Shown one piece after another: positions 17,939 through 26,785 of a stretch of DNA of 64,000 nt (its first letter is position 1; the number at the start of each line of letters is the position of its first letter). This DNA comes from Nitrospiraceae bacterium (GTDB lineage Bacteria > Nitrospirota > Nitrospiria > Nitrospirales > Nitrospiraceae): NCBI GenBank assembly GCA_919902665.1, contig CAKKRK010000103.1:1-64000 (forward strand). Reading direction: 5' to 3'. The notes beneath the pieces are model-generated. The model had not been told where the DNA came from and did not search any database. It saw nothing but the letters and a program-made list of their open reading frames with translations. Made by a program: the position numbers and the translations under genes.

Positions 17939-18955
17939 TCAGGATGTCCTCTTGGAGTTCACCACCCCTTGCAGTGTCAAGACAACCGCGTCGAGACTTT
18001 CGAGCAGCGACGTGAAGGAATCAGACGCAGCAATCGGCACAGCAGACATTGCCGGTTTCGGTGGTGGTCCTGAAAATGTGATCCGCCCGACTTCGGGTGG
18101 ATTAAGAGTCTCCGCGATCGATACTAATGGCACGCTGGTCAAATCAATCTCACAAGAACCACTTCCCGTATGGTCTTGCTCATCATCCAGCCGTATAACT
18201 GGGCGAAGGGGATAGCTGCTATTCACTTTGGCCACGGTTCCTATTTCTCCGGTCGTCAATCGCACGGTAGTCCCAAGTGGGTATACCGAAAGTTGCTCGA
18301 CGAGTGCCTTCAGAATTTCTCGAGGAAAGGCTCTTCGTTCAGCAACGAGAAGCTCCTTGACTGCCTCGTGGGGGAGCAGGCGACGGCGATAGGGACGCTC
18401 GCTCACCAATGCATCGAATACGTCGACCACTCCGACGATCAGAGCCATTTCACTAATCTCTCTTCCTGTCAGCCGATGAGGGTACCCTTGCCCATTGAAG
18501 CGTTCGTGAGCCTGACGGGTCAATTGCCCCAACCAGTGATACGCTGGCCCGCACTTCTCAACCACCTGATAGCCAAGCTCAGGATGCCCTTCGATTAGTG
18601 CCCGCTCTTCCTGAGTCAAACGGCCGGGCTTCGTGATCAAGGATTTCGGGACGGCAAATAGTCCAATATCATGAACAAAGCCCGCGAGTGCCAACCTGTG
18701 CAGCTCTTCCCCATAGTACCCGAGACCGATCCCGACCTTCGTTCCGAGTATGGCCACATTGATCAGATTCGTGATGAGTGGTGGCCCGGCCGGTCCTGCA
18801 AGTGCTTCCACCACGAGCTCATCGTTGCGCTGCAGCGATGACACGACATGTCCCGCAAGAGCTTCAAGTCGTTCGAGTGATATAGATCGATGCTCCTGAA
18901 CAGCGGTCGCTATCTCCCCCACCGCCTGTCCTGCCTCGTGATACCAGTTTGTCAC
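17939..18955 (-). CDS. HD-GYP domain protein (probable cyclic-di-GMP phosphodiesterase)
   Basis: A 338-residue protein with an HD-GYP domain (about residues 60-225): FVHDIG gives HD at 95-96, GHPE gives His 124, and ERFNGQGYP gives GYP at 157-159, followed by VDVFDAL and RPYR. Such proteins hydrolyse cyclic-di-GMP. The usual His-His pair before the GYP loop is Ala-His here (149-150), so one metal ligand seems lost and activity may be reduced. No N-terminal receiver or membrane segment is present. The GTG start follows GAGGTGAG. It is the last gene of the chemosensory run. Confidence 0.85.
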   Translation of the reverse strand: MTNWYHEAGQAVGEIATAVQEHRSISLERLEALAGHVVSSLQRNDELVVEALAGPAGPPLITNLINVAILGTKVGIGLGYYGEELHRLALAGFVHDIGLFAVPKSLITKPGRLTQEERALIEGHPELGYQVVEKCGPAYHWLGQLTRQAHERFNGQGYPHRLTGREISEMALIVGVVDVFDALVSERPYRRRLLPHEAVKELLVAERRAFPREILKALVEQLSVYPLGTTVRLTTGEIGTVAKVNSSYPLRPVIRLDDEQDHTGSGSCEIDLTSVPLVSIAETLNPPEVGRITFSGPPPKPAMSAVPIAASDSFTSLLESLDAVVLTLQGVVNSKRTS

Positions 18956-19026
18956 GACTCACCTCTGTGTCGTCATGGGTTTGCCGATGCAACAACTCGC
19001 CTGCGAAGCTTTCGACCATGCGTTCA

Positions 19027-19883
19027 TCAAGGCAACGCCTCATGTGCGATTGTTTCGACTAATGAGCGTCCAATCTGAGGCGCTTCCGAAACACACCCGA
19101 AGTAGAGATATAAGTCTCAAAGCGAGTTGATCAATCGACATACACCGCGGTGCAATGGTAAATGGAGGAAATCGCACTCGGTGAAAATATCGGCGACTCG
19201 CCCCCAGCCGCAGCAAGACGCGCGAGGATATAGGCCTTTGTCTCGGCCCGATCCAAATAGTCAATATGGTGTTGAACGGCCACTCGCTGAGCAAGCTGAG
19301 GAATGCGCGCGATAGGCTCCCGCAGCTCCGGTTGTCCTACGAGCACGAGAGTGATGAGAAACCGGTCATTGAGTTGAAAGTTGTTGAGGAGGTGTAGTTC
19401 TTCAAACGAGCGGTCATGTTCGATCGCCAGGGCTTCATCCACCACCACAATCGTGTCGATGTTTCGATGGTAGTTGGCAAGTAGTTGATCGTTCAGACGA
19501 CGCAACTGCTCCACACGTGTCCCGTGGGGATCTACTCCGAGCTGGAACAAGATCTCGCCGAGAAATTCATTCCCTGGGATAGTCGGACTCGAGACGAGTC
19601 CGATCTCATACCGAGATCGAGGAAGCTTGAGTATTACGGCACGACTGAGGAGTGTTTTCCCGCTTCCAATCTTCCCGGTCAGCATCACGATCCCTTTTCG
19701 GGCATGAATCCCATACAGCATTCGCTCCATGGCCGCTTCATGTTTGACCAATGGGACATAAAACTTTGGATCTGGCACATTTGCAAATGGGCGCAGACGC
19801 ACCCCCCGATGAAGCTCGTAGACAGAATTCAGCGTCTCATCATGACTGTGTACCGCATCGGCAAGTGGCACTAGGAGGTCCAT
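19027..19883 (-). pseudogene. ExeA/GspA-like AAA ATPase with decayed 3' end
   Basis: The first 245 or so residues form an ExeA-type AAA ATPase: Walker A GKIGSGKT (70-77), Walker B TIVVVDE (144-150), and the VGQPELRE sensor region. The open frame stops at 19131 after a non-conserved ending. In another minus-strand frame the expected ExeA motif continues as RGVCRLINSL, so one base appears lost near 19150. That frame then meets TGA at 19117-19119, where family members carry Cys, and goes on as DLYLYFGCVSEAPQIG to a stop at 19027. The truncated protein may still be made. ExeA-like proteins help assemble secretion or pilus systems, which fits the neighbours. Confidence 0.75.
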
Positions 19884-19914
19884 TTTATTTCAGTACTCCA
19901 GTCAGCATGGGGCT

Positions 19915-20859
19915 TTATGAAGCGCATGGCAAGACACGCTGTATTGCTACGCGCTCCATCCGTCCGTTGGCCGCCCATTCCTCAATCCCTTTTAGGCTCT
20001 GGTCCAACCGTGATTGGATGGCGTCATAGCGTGTGGCTCCCACGACCACGTGGTGCTGCGTGACGATTGTGAGGAAACTATGCAGCCCCATGAAAAACAG
20101 CATCGCATGGGAGGCATTGACCTGCTGAGCGGCAGACCATAACTGCGCGACACGTTCAACAGTGTTCTGCAAATCTGAGGACGGCGCACTAAGGGCGTTG
20201 CCACTAGTTTTAAGGGTCTGAATGATGGCCATCAGATGTGGAAGTTCTTGTTGAACGACATCCAGAAAGCCTTGCTCTTCCTCAGCAGACCGCTCAAGAA
20301 ACTCATGGATGGACGACATATTGCATTGTTCAACCCCTCGCTCCATCAGCCCTTCCGCCTGGGCCAGCATCGTCTGAAGCAAATTACGATGGAATGCGTT
20401 GGACGAGATGTATTGATCTTGGAGTCCACGTAGTAATGTCAAAAACTCCTTCGTGGGGATCATCGTTGGCGGATCTTCGGAGGACGCTGAGACGTCGTCT
20501 GCCTCAAAGGTCACACCTGTTGCTCGGGTGAGGGCTCCATGAATGTGCCCCAGCTGTTTGCAGAGCGCGATGAAGTCATCCGTGGAGATTTGCGCGGAAG
20601 GGTCTTGAACCGCTTCCACAAAAGGAAGGGCTGAGAAACTCGCGCGCTCGACATCACTCAGATTGAGCGTGGCCGCAGACCCACCGAGGTTTGTGACACC
20701 AACCTTGATCGTCTGAGCCAAAGCATGATGGCGTTCGGAAGGGGGAGATTGCTGCAGCTCATCGAGGGCAACGTGAATTTGCTGAAGCCATTCCTGTGCC
20801 TCTTGAACGAACAGTTCAACTAGTTCTTTCTGGAACGCATCTTCAGTTTCAACGGACAT
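19915..20859 (-). CDS. degenerate Hpt-like protein of the chemosensory cluster
   Basis: A 314-residue, mostly helical soluble protein. Residues 8-75 resemble a histidine phosphotransfer domain (FVQEAQEWLQQIHVALDEL helix, then TNLGGSAATLNLSDVE), but the phospho-accepting His of the HxLxGSA motif is Thr 56 here. The rest has no recognised domain. It may bind phosphorelay partners without taking phosphate. It lies between the REC-coiled-coil gene and the ATPase in the same direction with short gaps, so it belongs to the operon. Confidence 0.6.
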   Translation of the reverse strand: MSVETEDAFQKELVELFVQEAQEWLQQIHVALDELQQSPPSERHHALAQTIKVGVTNLGGSAATLNLSDVERASFSALPFVEAVQDPSAQISTDDFIALCKQLGHIHGALTRATGVTFEADDVSASSEDPPTMIPTKEFLTLLRGLQDQYISSNAFHRNLLQTMLAQAEGLMERGVEQCNMSSIHEFLERSAEEEQGFLDVVQQELPHLMAIIQTLKTSGNALSAPSSDLQNTVERVAQLWSAAQQVNASHAMLFFMGLHSFLTIVTQHHVVVGATRYDAIQSRLDQSLKGIEEWAANGRMERVAIQRVLPCAS

Positions 20860-20913
20860 CGGCGTTGGCCCTTTAGCAAGAATACGACCATGTAACCACT
20901 CCGGCTACCTGGA

Positions 20914-22296
20914 TCAGGATTGCCCCCTCCCGCTTCCAAGTTGGGAGGCCAAGCTCGCAATCTCACCTAACTTGCGTGCCATTTCCTCGAGCCGTTTTGT
21001 GGCACTCTCGGCAGCTTGTTCGGCTTCGGTCACTCGTCGAGTGAGGGTTCCATTGCGATCTCGTTCTACGGTTAGAAGCCCTTCCATTTCCTGAACATTC
21101 ATCGCAACTCGCTCTAATTCTTGAAGGTGTCCAACTGTCTCTGCCCCTTTTCGCCGTTCGGTCAACAGTTCAGCCTCGAGGTTCTGAAGTTTCTGATGAA
21201 GTTCAGTTGTCAGCTGTTCTGCAGCTGCAAGTCTTGCTTCTGCCTCTCGTGTCCTGGTCGATATCTGCTCTAATTCAGCCAATTGTTCCACGAGTTGCTC
21301 TGCAGCGGTCCGTTCAGCATGCAGAGTAGATTCCAGTTCCGCAATTCGAGCAGAAGATTTCTGCCAGAGCATGGCTTCCTCTTTGAATGCACCAACTGCA
21401 TCCTGTTCCGCTTTCAGTGCTGCTTCCAGCTCGGGAATTGTAGATACTTGTTGCTCAACCTTGGCGAGTGTCTCCTGAAGCTCGTTGAGACGTGTGCGCT
21501 CGGCTGCCAACTGCACTTCACTAGTCTTGGCCTTGGCAAGGTGCTCCGAGGACTCGGACAGTCGTTTGCTGAGCTCTTCCGAGCGAGCCCGTTCCGCTTT
21601 CAGTGCTGCTTCTAGCTCAGGAATTCTTGATACTTGATGCTCGACCTTGGCGAGTGTCCCCTGAAGCTCGTTGAGACGTGCGCGCTCGGCTACCAACTGC
21701 ACTTCACTAGTCTTGGCCCTGGCGAGCTGTTCCGAGGACTCGGACAGCCGTTTGGCGAGTTCTTCGGAACGAGCCCGTTCCATCCGTAACTGTTCTTCAA
21801 TCTCTCTAGGTTTATGGACCTCCTGGTGCAGTCCCTGTGGCTGTTGCGTTGCCATCTGCATCGTCGATTCACCAACGGCCGCTACAGGGGCAGAAACGAG
21901 CCCAGCGGCGGAGGCTGGTGCTGCGTCCTGTCGTTTTGCTATTAACTCGAGGACTCGATCCTTGAGGGATGTACCTTGAAAAGGCTTCTTTAATACGCCA
22001 TCGGCGCGGCAAGATTCGGCTTGTTTGGTCACTTCGTGGTTGACGATTCCAGAAATGAGCAGTACAGGCGTCGAGGCGAGGGTTGCATGTCCACGGACAA
22101 ATGCGCACACTTCATACCCACTCTTATCCGGCATGATGACATCGGACACGACAACATCCGGCCGTTCCTTTGCTAAATAGGCCAGCGCTTCCTCTCCGTT
22201 TGCCGCAAGCGTGACGCCGAATCCAGCCTCGGTCAATAGTCGTTCAGCCACCTTACGAACTGCGATACTATCATCGGCTACTAAGATCTTCGGCAT
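20914..22296 (-). CDS. CheY-like receiver fused to a long coiled coil
   Basis: Residues 1-120 form a complete receiver: Asp 8-9, phospho-acceptor Asp 52 (VVVSDVIMPDKSG), Ser 82 and Lys 104 (LKKPF). After a linker comes a coiled coil from about 165 to the end, rich in Glu, Ala, Leu and Arg. It contains a near-exact tandem duplication of 62 residues (173-234 and 235-296). The plan resembles FrzS of Myxococcus, a polarity and pilus regulator, though that is analogy only. It is probably the output of the hybrid CheA upstream. Confidence 0.8.
   Translation of the reverse strand: MPKILVADDSIAVRKVAERLLTEAGFGVTLAANGEEALAYLAKERPDVVVSDVIMPDKSGYEVCAFVRGHATLASTPVLLISGIVNHEVTKQAESCRADGVLKKPFQGTSLKDRVLELIAKRQDAAPASAAGLVSAPVAAVGESTMQMATQQPQGLHQEVHKPREIEEQLRMERARSEELAKRLSESSEQLARAKTSEVQLVAERARLNELQGTLAKVEHQVSRIPELEAALKAERARSEELSKRLSESSEHLAKAKTSEVQLAAERTRLNELQETLAKVEQQVSTIPELEAALKAEQDAVGAFKEEAMLWQKSSARIAELESTLHAERTAAEQLVEQLAELEQISTRTREAEARLAAAEQLTTELHQKLQNLEAELLTERRKGAETVGHLQELERVAMNVQEMEGLLTVERDRNGTLTRRVTEAEQAAESATKRLEEMARKLGEIASLASQLGSGRGQS
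21409..21780 (-). repeat. tandem 186-bp repeat inside the REC-coiled-coil gene
   Basis: Two head-to-tail copies, each encoding 62 residues beginning ERARSEEL and ending IPELEAALKA. Protein copies differ at about ten positions. The repeat keeps the frame and is not a whole number of heptads (62), so it shifts the coiled-coil register by one residue per copy unless a skip is present. Confidence 0.8.
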
Positions 22297-22334
22297 GCCT
22301 GCACCTTTCGCTCATCCCTGGATACAAGGAATCA

Positions 22335-22781
22335 TCACTCAGTCGACCCTAGTTGTGATACCGAGAGAATCGGGATCTCATCCAGGCCATTGGTATAACT
22401 GCCGTCGGCCGGCAAATCTTTGCCGTGGTATGTTTGAAGCATGGCAGGGTCCAAAGTATGAAGGACTGGAATCTCTTCATCGATGCACATTGCCATCTCT
22501 CCGAGAGAATGCTTCACTCTCAGGCACAAGGGACTGCTCCCTTGCACCGTAAGACGAAGAGATGCGGCCAGGTCAAATACCGGTAACACCGTCTGTCCCT
22601 GACGAACGACTGATGTGATAAAGGGGGTTCGACCAGCGACCGGAATAGGTTCAGCCCACTGGGAAATGCCCGATACATCCACTGCCTTCACCGCCAATCG
22701 CCTCCCTCCCACAAAAAATACCAACAGCTGATATGATTGACGCGCCGTCCCCCGATGATGATTTTGACCAGTCCTCAGCAT
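22335..22781 (-). CDS. CheW-like coupling protein
   Basis: A 148-residue CheW-domain protein: YQLLVFFVGGRRLAVKAVDV opens the fold, followed by TPFITSVVRQGQTVLPVFDLAASL, the usual beta-rich core. It would link a receptor to the CheA kinase or act as a scaffold. Its ATG overlaps the stop of the upstream CheW-like gene by 7 bases (ATGCTGA), so the two are translationally coupled. Confidence 0.75.
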   Translation of the reverse strand: MLRTGQNHHRGTARQSYQLLVFFVGGRRLAVKAVDVSGISQWAEPIPVAGRTPFITSVVRQGQTVLPVFDLAASLRLTVQGSSPLCLRVKHSLGEMAMCIDEEIPVLHTLDPAMLQTYHGKDLPADGSYTNGLDEIPILSVSQLGSTE

Positions 22782-23287
22782 ACCTGGCTATTCTTCACGG
22801 ACATCTTCGGGGCCGCTACGAGTCGAGGAATGCCTCCTTGTCCCCCACTGTCCTCTACGCTCGCCACCTGCTCATCGAGAACCCAGCTTGTATTAAGCAC
22901 CAACGCAATACTTTTTTCGAATAGGATCATGCCTCGGTACCAACGTCGCTCTGGTCCACAGAACTGCGGGGAAAGCGGCAGGACTTGAGAGGGATGGAGT
23001 TCTAGCCACCCCTGCACCGTGGTGACTCGAATGCTCCCCTGCACACCTCGCTCAGAAAGCAGCACAATACGGCTATGCGCTGAACCTTGATTATCCAATA
23101 TTCTCAATCGATCAGCCAGATTGATGGCTCTATACACCAGGCCGTGAATCGTTGGATCGTCAGGGGATCCAACCTCTTCGAGCGTTAATACCCCCTGTAT
23201 CGACTCGGCATCCAACGCTAGATACCGTGCGCCCAATAACACGATGAGAAATCGCGATGGAGCAGCTGGCGACGAAATTCTTGTCAT
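22775..23287 (-). CDS. CheW-like coupling protein
   Basis: A 170-residue divergent CheW-fold protein. It begins with SRFLIVLLGARYLALDAESIQGVL, continues with an HGLVYRAINLADRLRI segment where CheW proteins have the RG-IP-DL strand, and ends with a helical tail. It sits between the CheA hybrid and the other small CheW, with an 88-base gap after the kinase. The operon therefore has three CheW-type proteins, which suggests a layered array or separate roles. Confidence 0.65.
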   Translation of the reverse strand: MTRISSPAAPSRFLIVLLGARYLALDAESIQGVLTLEEVGSPDDPTIHGLVYRAINLADRLRILDNQGSAHSRIVLLSERGVQGSIRVTTVQGWLELHPSQVLPLSPQFCGPERRWYRGMILFEKSIALVLNTSWVLDEQVASVEDSGGQGGIPRLVAAPKMSVKNSQVC

Positions 23288-23375
23288 TGGTTACTGGACG
23301 TCCAAGCCAAGACCGTTTTACTCATTCTCTGTAACAAGCCTCATTTCGTCAATCGATACGAGTATTTCCGCAAGG

Positions 23376-26300
23376 TTACTTGCGCAGCACGGGAGCCTTT
23401 CCAAACCATCGTGCCACCTCCTGCAACAACATCCGTTCTTCTACCGGCTTGGCGATGTACGAATTAGCACCGAGGTTGATCGCCATCTGCCGATGCTTGT
23501 CTCGTGCCCTCGTTGTCATGATGACCACCGGCGTTTGTCTGGTTTCCGGGCGGCTTCTGAGAGCTTGAATGACTTCAAATCCGTTGAGCTTTGGCATTTC
23601 AAGATCGGTGAGGATCATCCGATAATTAGTCGTTGCTGCCTTTCGAAGTCCATCTTCTCCGTCAACTGCCGTATCAAAGGGATATCCGGCCAACTCCAAC
23701 ATCCTTCCTACGAACTTGCGAATGCTCAATGAATCGTCTATCAAGAGCAGGCGGGCCTCTTGCGGCTCATTCGACAATTGCTCTTGTGGTGGAGACTGCT
23801 TCGACAGCGGCGTGGTTTTGAAAAAGAGAGTGTGGGCAGCCGATTCCTTCAGCTCTCTCGTCGTCAACCGGTTTGGATCGAGAACAAGAACAACCCGTCC
23901 TTCTGGATCGATAGTCGCGCCTCCAAAACACGAATGCTCCAATACTTTCAGTGATCCAAGGCTCTTAATGACGATTTCTTGGCGGCCCAACAGTTCGTCG
24001 ACGGCTAATCCCATGGTCGTCCCCGCTGTCTGAACGATCACCACGGGCATGGTCCAATCAACAACTCCCGGTTGTCGACGAAGGATGTTATGGAGAGAGT
24101 GTATTTCAATCATTTGTTCGTTGATCTGTAAGACTGTGCGATTACCTTCCTCGCGCACAGAGAAAGGTGTCGGCATCATGACTTCCTGGATGCTCGCGAG
24201 TGGAATCGCATATTTTTCAGTGCCGACTCGCACGAGCAACGCAGTTGCGATCAGGAGGGTGAGCGGAAGATGTAAGGTAAATTTGGTGCCAATACCGGGC
24301 TCAGATTCCACATCGATATGCCCGTTCATGCCTTCAACCACTCGTTTGACCACATCGAGTCCGACGCCTCGACCTGCTTGATCCCCCACCTTGTCGGCCG
24401 TGGAAAAGCCTGGCATGAAAATCAACTGCAGGACGTCCGTATCCGACATTGTTTGGATTTGGCGTAATTGCGCGCCTCCCATCTTGCCGGCTTTGGCTCG
24501 TATTTTCCACAAATCCAACCCTGCTCCATCGTCTTCCACTTCAATGATGACTGAATTCCCACGATGAGCCGCATGGAGGTAGACGGTTCCGACGGCCGGT
24601 TTACCCTTCGCGATTCGATCCGCTGCCGGCTCGATACCGTGATAGACAGCGTTCCTGACCAAATGTACCAATGGATCCACCAATCGTTCCACGATTCCAG
24701 TATCCACTTCGGTCTGCTCGCCCGATGTGACCAAGGACACTTCCTTGTTTGATGCTCTGGCGATTTCTCTGACCGCTCGACGAAACCTGGTGAAGGGTGT
24801 CCCAATCGGCACCATGCGGGCATGGGCGATTTCGTCTCGCATCACCAGCGTCAACTGTTGTAGTTGACTCATCTCGTCATGGGATCTTTGAATGGACTCA
24901 TCCAGCTGCGACATCGATTCAGTGATATCGGCGGTGACTTCTCCAATACGCCGAGCCAAAATATTGAAATCGTCGTATTTGTCCAGCTCAAGGTTACCAA
25001 AATCGCTGAACGCGGGAAGGCCTTGACCAGCATGTGTAGTCGAACTACTCGGCGCCTCCTGATAGGTAAAGGTGTGTTTGTCGGCAAAGGATTGGACGGA
25101 ATCCACCAAACGACTCTTGAATGTTAAGACTTGCTGTGATAGTTGCTCCAAGACGCGCAGTCGTTGTTCCAATCGGCCTCGTCCGATGACGAGCTCTCCG
25201 ACGAGGTTCATCAGTCGCTCGAGTCGTACATAACTGACACGGATGACCTCACGTTCCTCTCCTGATTTCTCGTTTGGAAGGCTCTCTTCCTGCTGATGCG
25301 ACTCGTCACTTCCGGACTGGTTTGTAGTCGTCGAACCAGTGGTGTCATGGAGTGCATGTGCCGCCGCCGTCTCGTTGGCGCTCCCCTGGTCCAATCGTCT
25401 GAGCTCAGTTCGCGCCGCATCGAAGCGGTGCCTCGTATCATCCACCTTAGTGAGATCTCTGCGCATGAGTACTCGTACGACATCAATGGCGCGAAGTATC
25501 AGATCAGTATGCCCCGGCAACACTTGGAGACTACCGTCTCGTACCGCTCCCATGAAGTCTTCGACATGATGGACAAGATCGCCAATTGACTGAAATCCAA
25601 CGGTATAGGCGGATCCCTTCAAGGTGTGTGCGCTTCTAAATAGCTGATTGATCAGTTCCTGGTTGTGCGGGTCTCCATCTAGTCGTAGAAGATTGGCTTC
25701 CAATAGCTCCAGATATTCTTGCGCCTCAGGGATAAAGTAGGAGAGCACTTCGGGATCCAAATCTGGAATGACGTACCGGTCAGATAAATGTGCGATTGGG
25801 GCTTCTAGGTTAACAACGGGCTCAGGCTGGAGGGAATGCGAGCTAGGCATTTGGGTGTCGTAGGAGTGAGTGGCTGGTGGAGGCTGAGTAGCAGTACCTT
25901 CAAACACCTGGGTGAGGCGATTGAGAAGCAGTGGTATACCCTGCTGGAGTTGCGGCAGGCTCGCTGGTTCACGTTGGAGAATAAGCCGAATCAATTCAGC
26001 GGCCTTCGCCATCAGGTCAAGAATGTTATGACTGAGAGGAAGGTGTTTTTCGTGAACCTCAACCAAGTAATCTTCTATTGGACGAGCAATATCCCCAATG
26101 ACTTGATAGCCCACGGTGTAAGCCGACCCCTTCAGGGTGTGTGCCGCACGAAAGAGCCGATAGATCGAGTCTTCCGCATCCCGTTTCGATCGAAGCGCGA
26201 GAATCAACTCATCTATGGTACTGAGATACTCCTCAGCTTCGGGAATGAAGTAGGATAAGATTTCAGCATCGAGTTCAGGGAGCACGTAATTCTCATTGGC

Positions 26301-26732
26301 TGTTGTCACAGAGGACAGGGATGCTGTCGCGTTGCCTATTCCTTCTTCGTGTTGTTTGATCGAAGTCCAACAACGGGCTACGGCTTCTACATCCTCAGCG
26401 CCGCCTTGCCCGATCTTTCGAACGATTCCCTGAAGGCTCTGCGTAATGTTCCGCATCAAGTCAACGGTTTGATCCCATTGAGCCATCGGAGTCGGCGTCA
26501 CTTGCTCAAGGAGTGTTTCCATATGTTCAGCGAGCTGAGCGACTCCACTGAAGCCGTAGAGGGCAGCCGCTCCGCAAATACGGTGGGCGATAATGTATTG
26601 GTCGGTAAGTTCCTGAGGGCCAGGAACTCGACCGTCAGAAGGATGTAAGGCTTTGGTCAGGGCATCCAACCCATCCGATGCTTCAAGCACAAAGATGCTG
26701 ATGAGGTTCTGCCTATCAAACTCCGAGCTCAT
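23376..26732 (-). CDS. CheA-type hybrid histidine kinase with three Hpt domains and a receiver (ChpA/PilL-like)
   Basis: An 1118-residue chemosensory kinase. Three Hpt domains lie at the N-terminus with phospho-His at about 50 (AHRICGAAALYG), 198 and 369 (both AHTLKGSAYTVG). Then come a dimerisation region (about 510-650), an HATPase domain (N-box LVRNAVYHGIEP; G-boxes VEDDGAGLD and GRGVGLDVV), a CheW-like domain (about 840-970) and a C-terminal receiver (LLLIDDSLSIRKF, acceptor in LTDLEMP). The many Hpts and fused receiver are typical of the Pil-Chp class that controls type IV pili. Hpt2 and Hpt3 look like a recent duplication. No P2 CheY-binding domain is evident. Confidence 0.92.
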   Translation of the reverse strand: MSSEFDRQNLISIFVLEASDGLDALTKALHPSDGRVPGPQELTDQYIIAHRICGAAALYGFSGVAQLAEHMETLLEQVTPTPMAQWDQTVDLMRNITQSLQGIVRKIGQGGAEDVEAVARCWTSIKQHEEGIGNATASLSSVTTANENYVLPELDAEILSYFIPEAEEYLSTIDELILALRSKRDAEDSIYRLFRAAHTLKGSAYTVGYQVIGDIARPIEDYLVEVHEKHLPLSHNILDLMAKAAELIRLILQREPASLPQLQQGIPLLLNRLTQVFEGTATQPPPATHSYDTQMPSSHSLQPEPVVNLEAPIAHLSDRYVIPDLDPEVLSYFIPEAQEYLELLEANLLRLDGDPHNQELINQLFRSAHTLKGSAYTVGFQSIGDLVHHVEDFMGAVRDGSLQVLPGHTDLILRAIDVVRVLMRRDLTKVDDTRHRFDAARTELRRLDQGSANETAAAHALHDTTGSTTTNQSGSDESHQQEESLPNEKSGEEREVIRVSYVRLERLMNLVGELVIGRGRLEQRLRVLEQLSQQVLTFKSRLVDSVQSFADKHTFTYQEAPSSSTTHAGQGLPAFSDFGNLELDKYDDFNILARRIGEVTADITESMSQLDESIQRSHDEMSQLQQLTLVMRDEIAHARMVPIGTPFTRFRRAVREIARASNKEVSLVTSGEQTEVDTGIVERLVDPLVHLVRNAVYHGIEPAADRIAKGKPAVGTVYLHAAHRGNSVIIEVEDDGAGLDLWKIRAKAGKMGGAQLRQIQTMSDTDVLQLIFMPGFSTADKVGDQAGRGVGLDVVKRVVEGMNGHIDVESEPGIGTKFTLHLPLTLLIATALLVRVGTEKYAIPLASIQEVMMPTPFSVREEGNRTVLQINEQMIEIHSLHNILRRQPGVVDWTMPVVIVQTAGTTMGLAVDELLGRQEIVIKSLGSLKVLEHSCFGGATIDPEGRVVLVLDPNRLTTRELKESAAHTLFFKTTPLSKQSPPQEQLSNEPQEARLLLIDDSLSIRKFVGRMLELAGYPFDTAVDGEDGLRKAATTNYRMILTDLEMPKLNGFEVIQALRSRPETRQTPVVIMTTRARDKHRQMAINLGANSYIAKPVEERMLLQEVARWFGKAPVLRK

Positions 26733-26785
26733 CGGTCCCTCGCTACACCAAAAGGCTCTCCTCGCCCAGCGGATGAGGGAGATGC

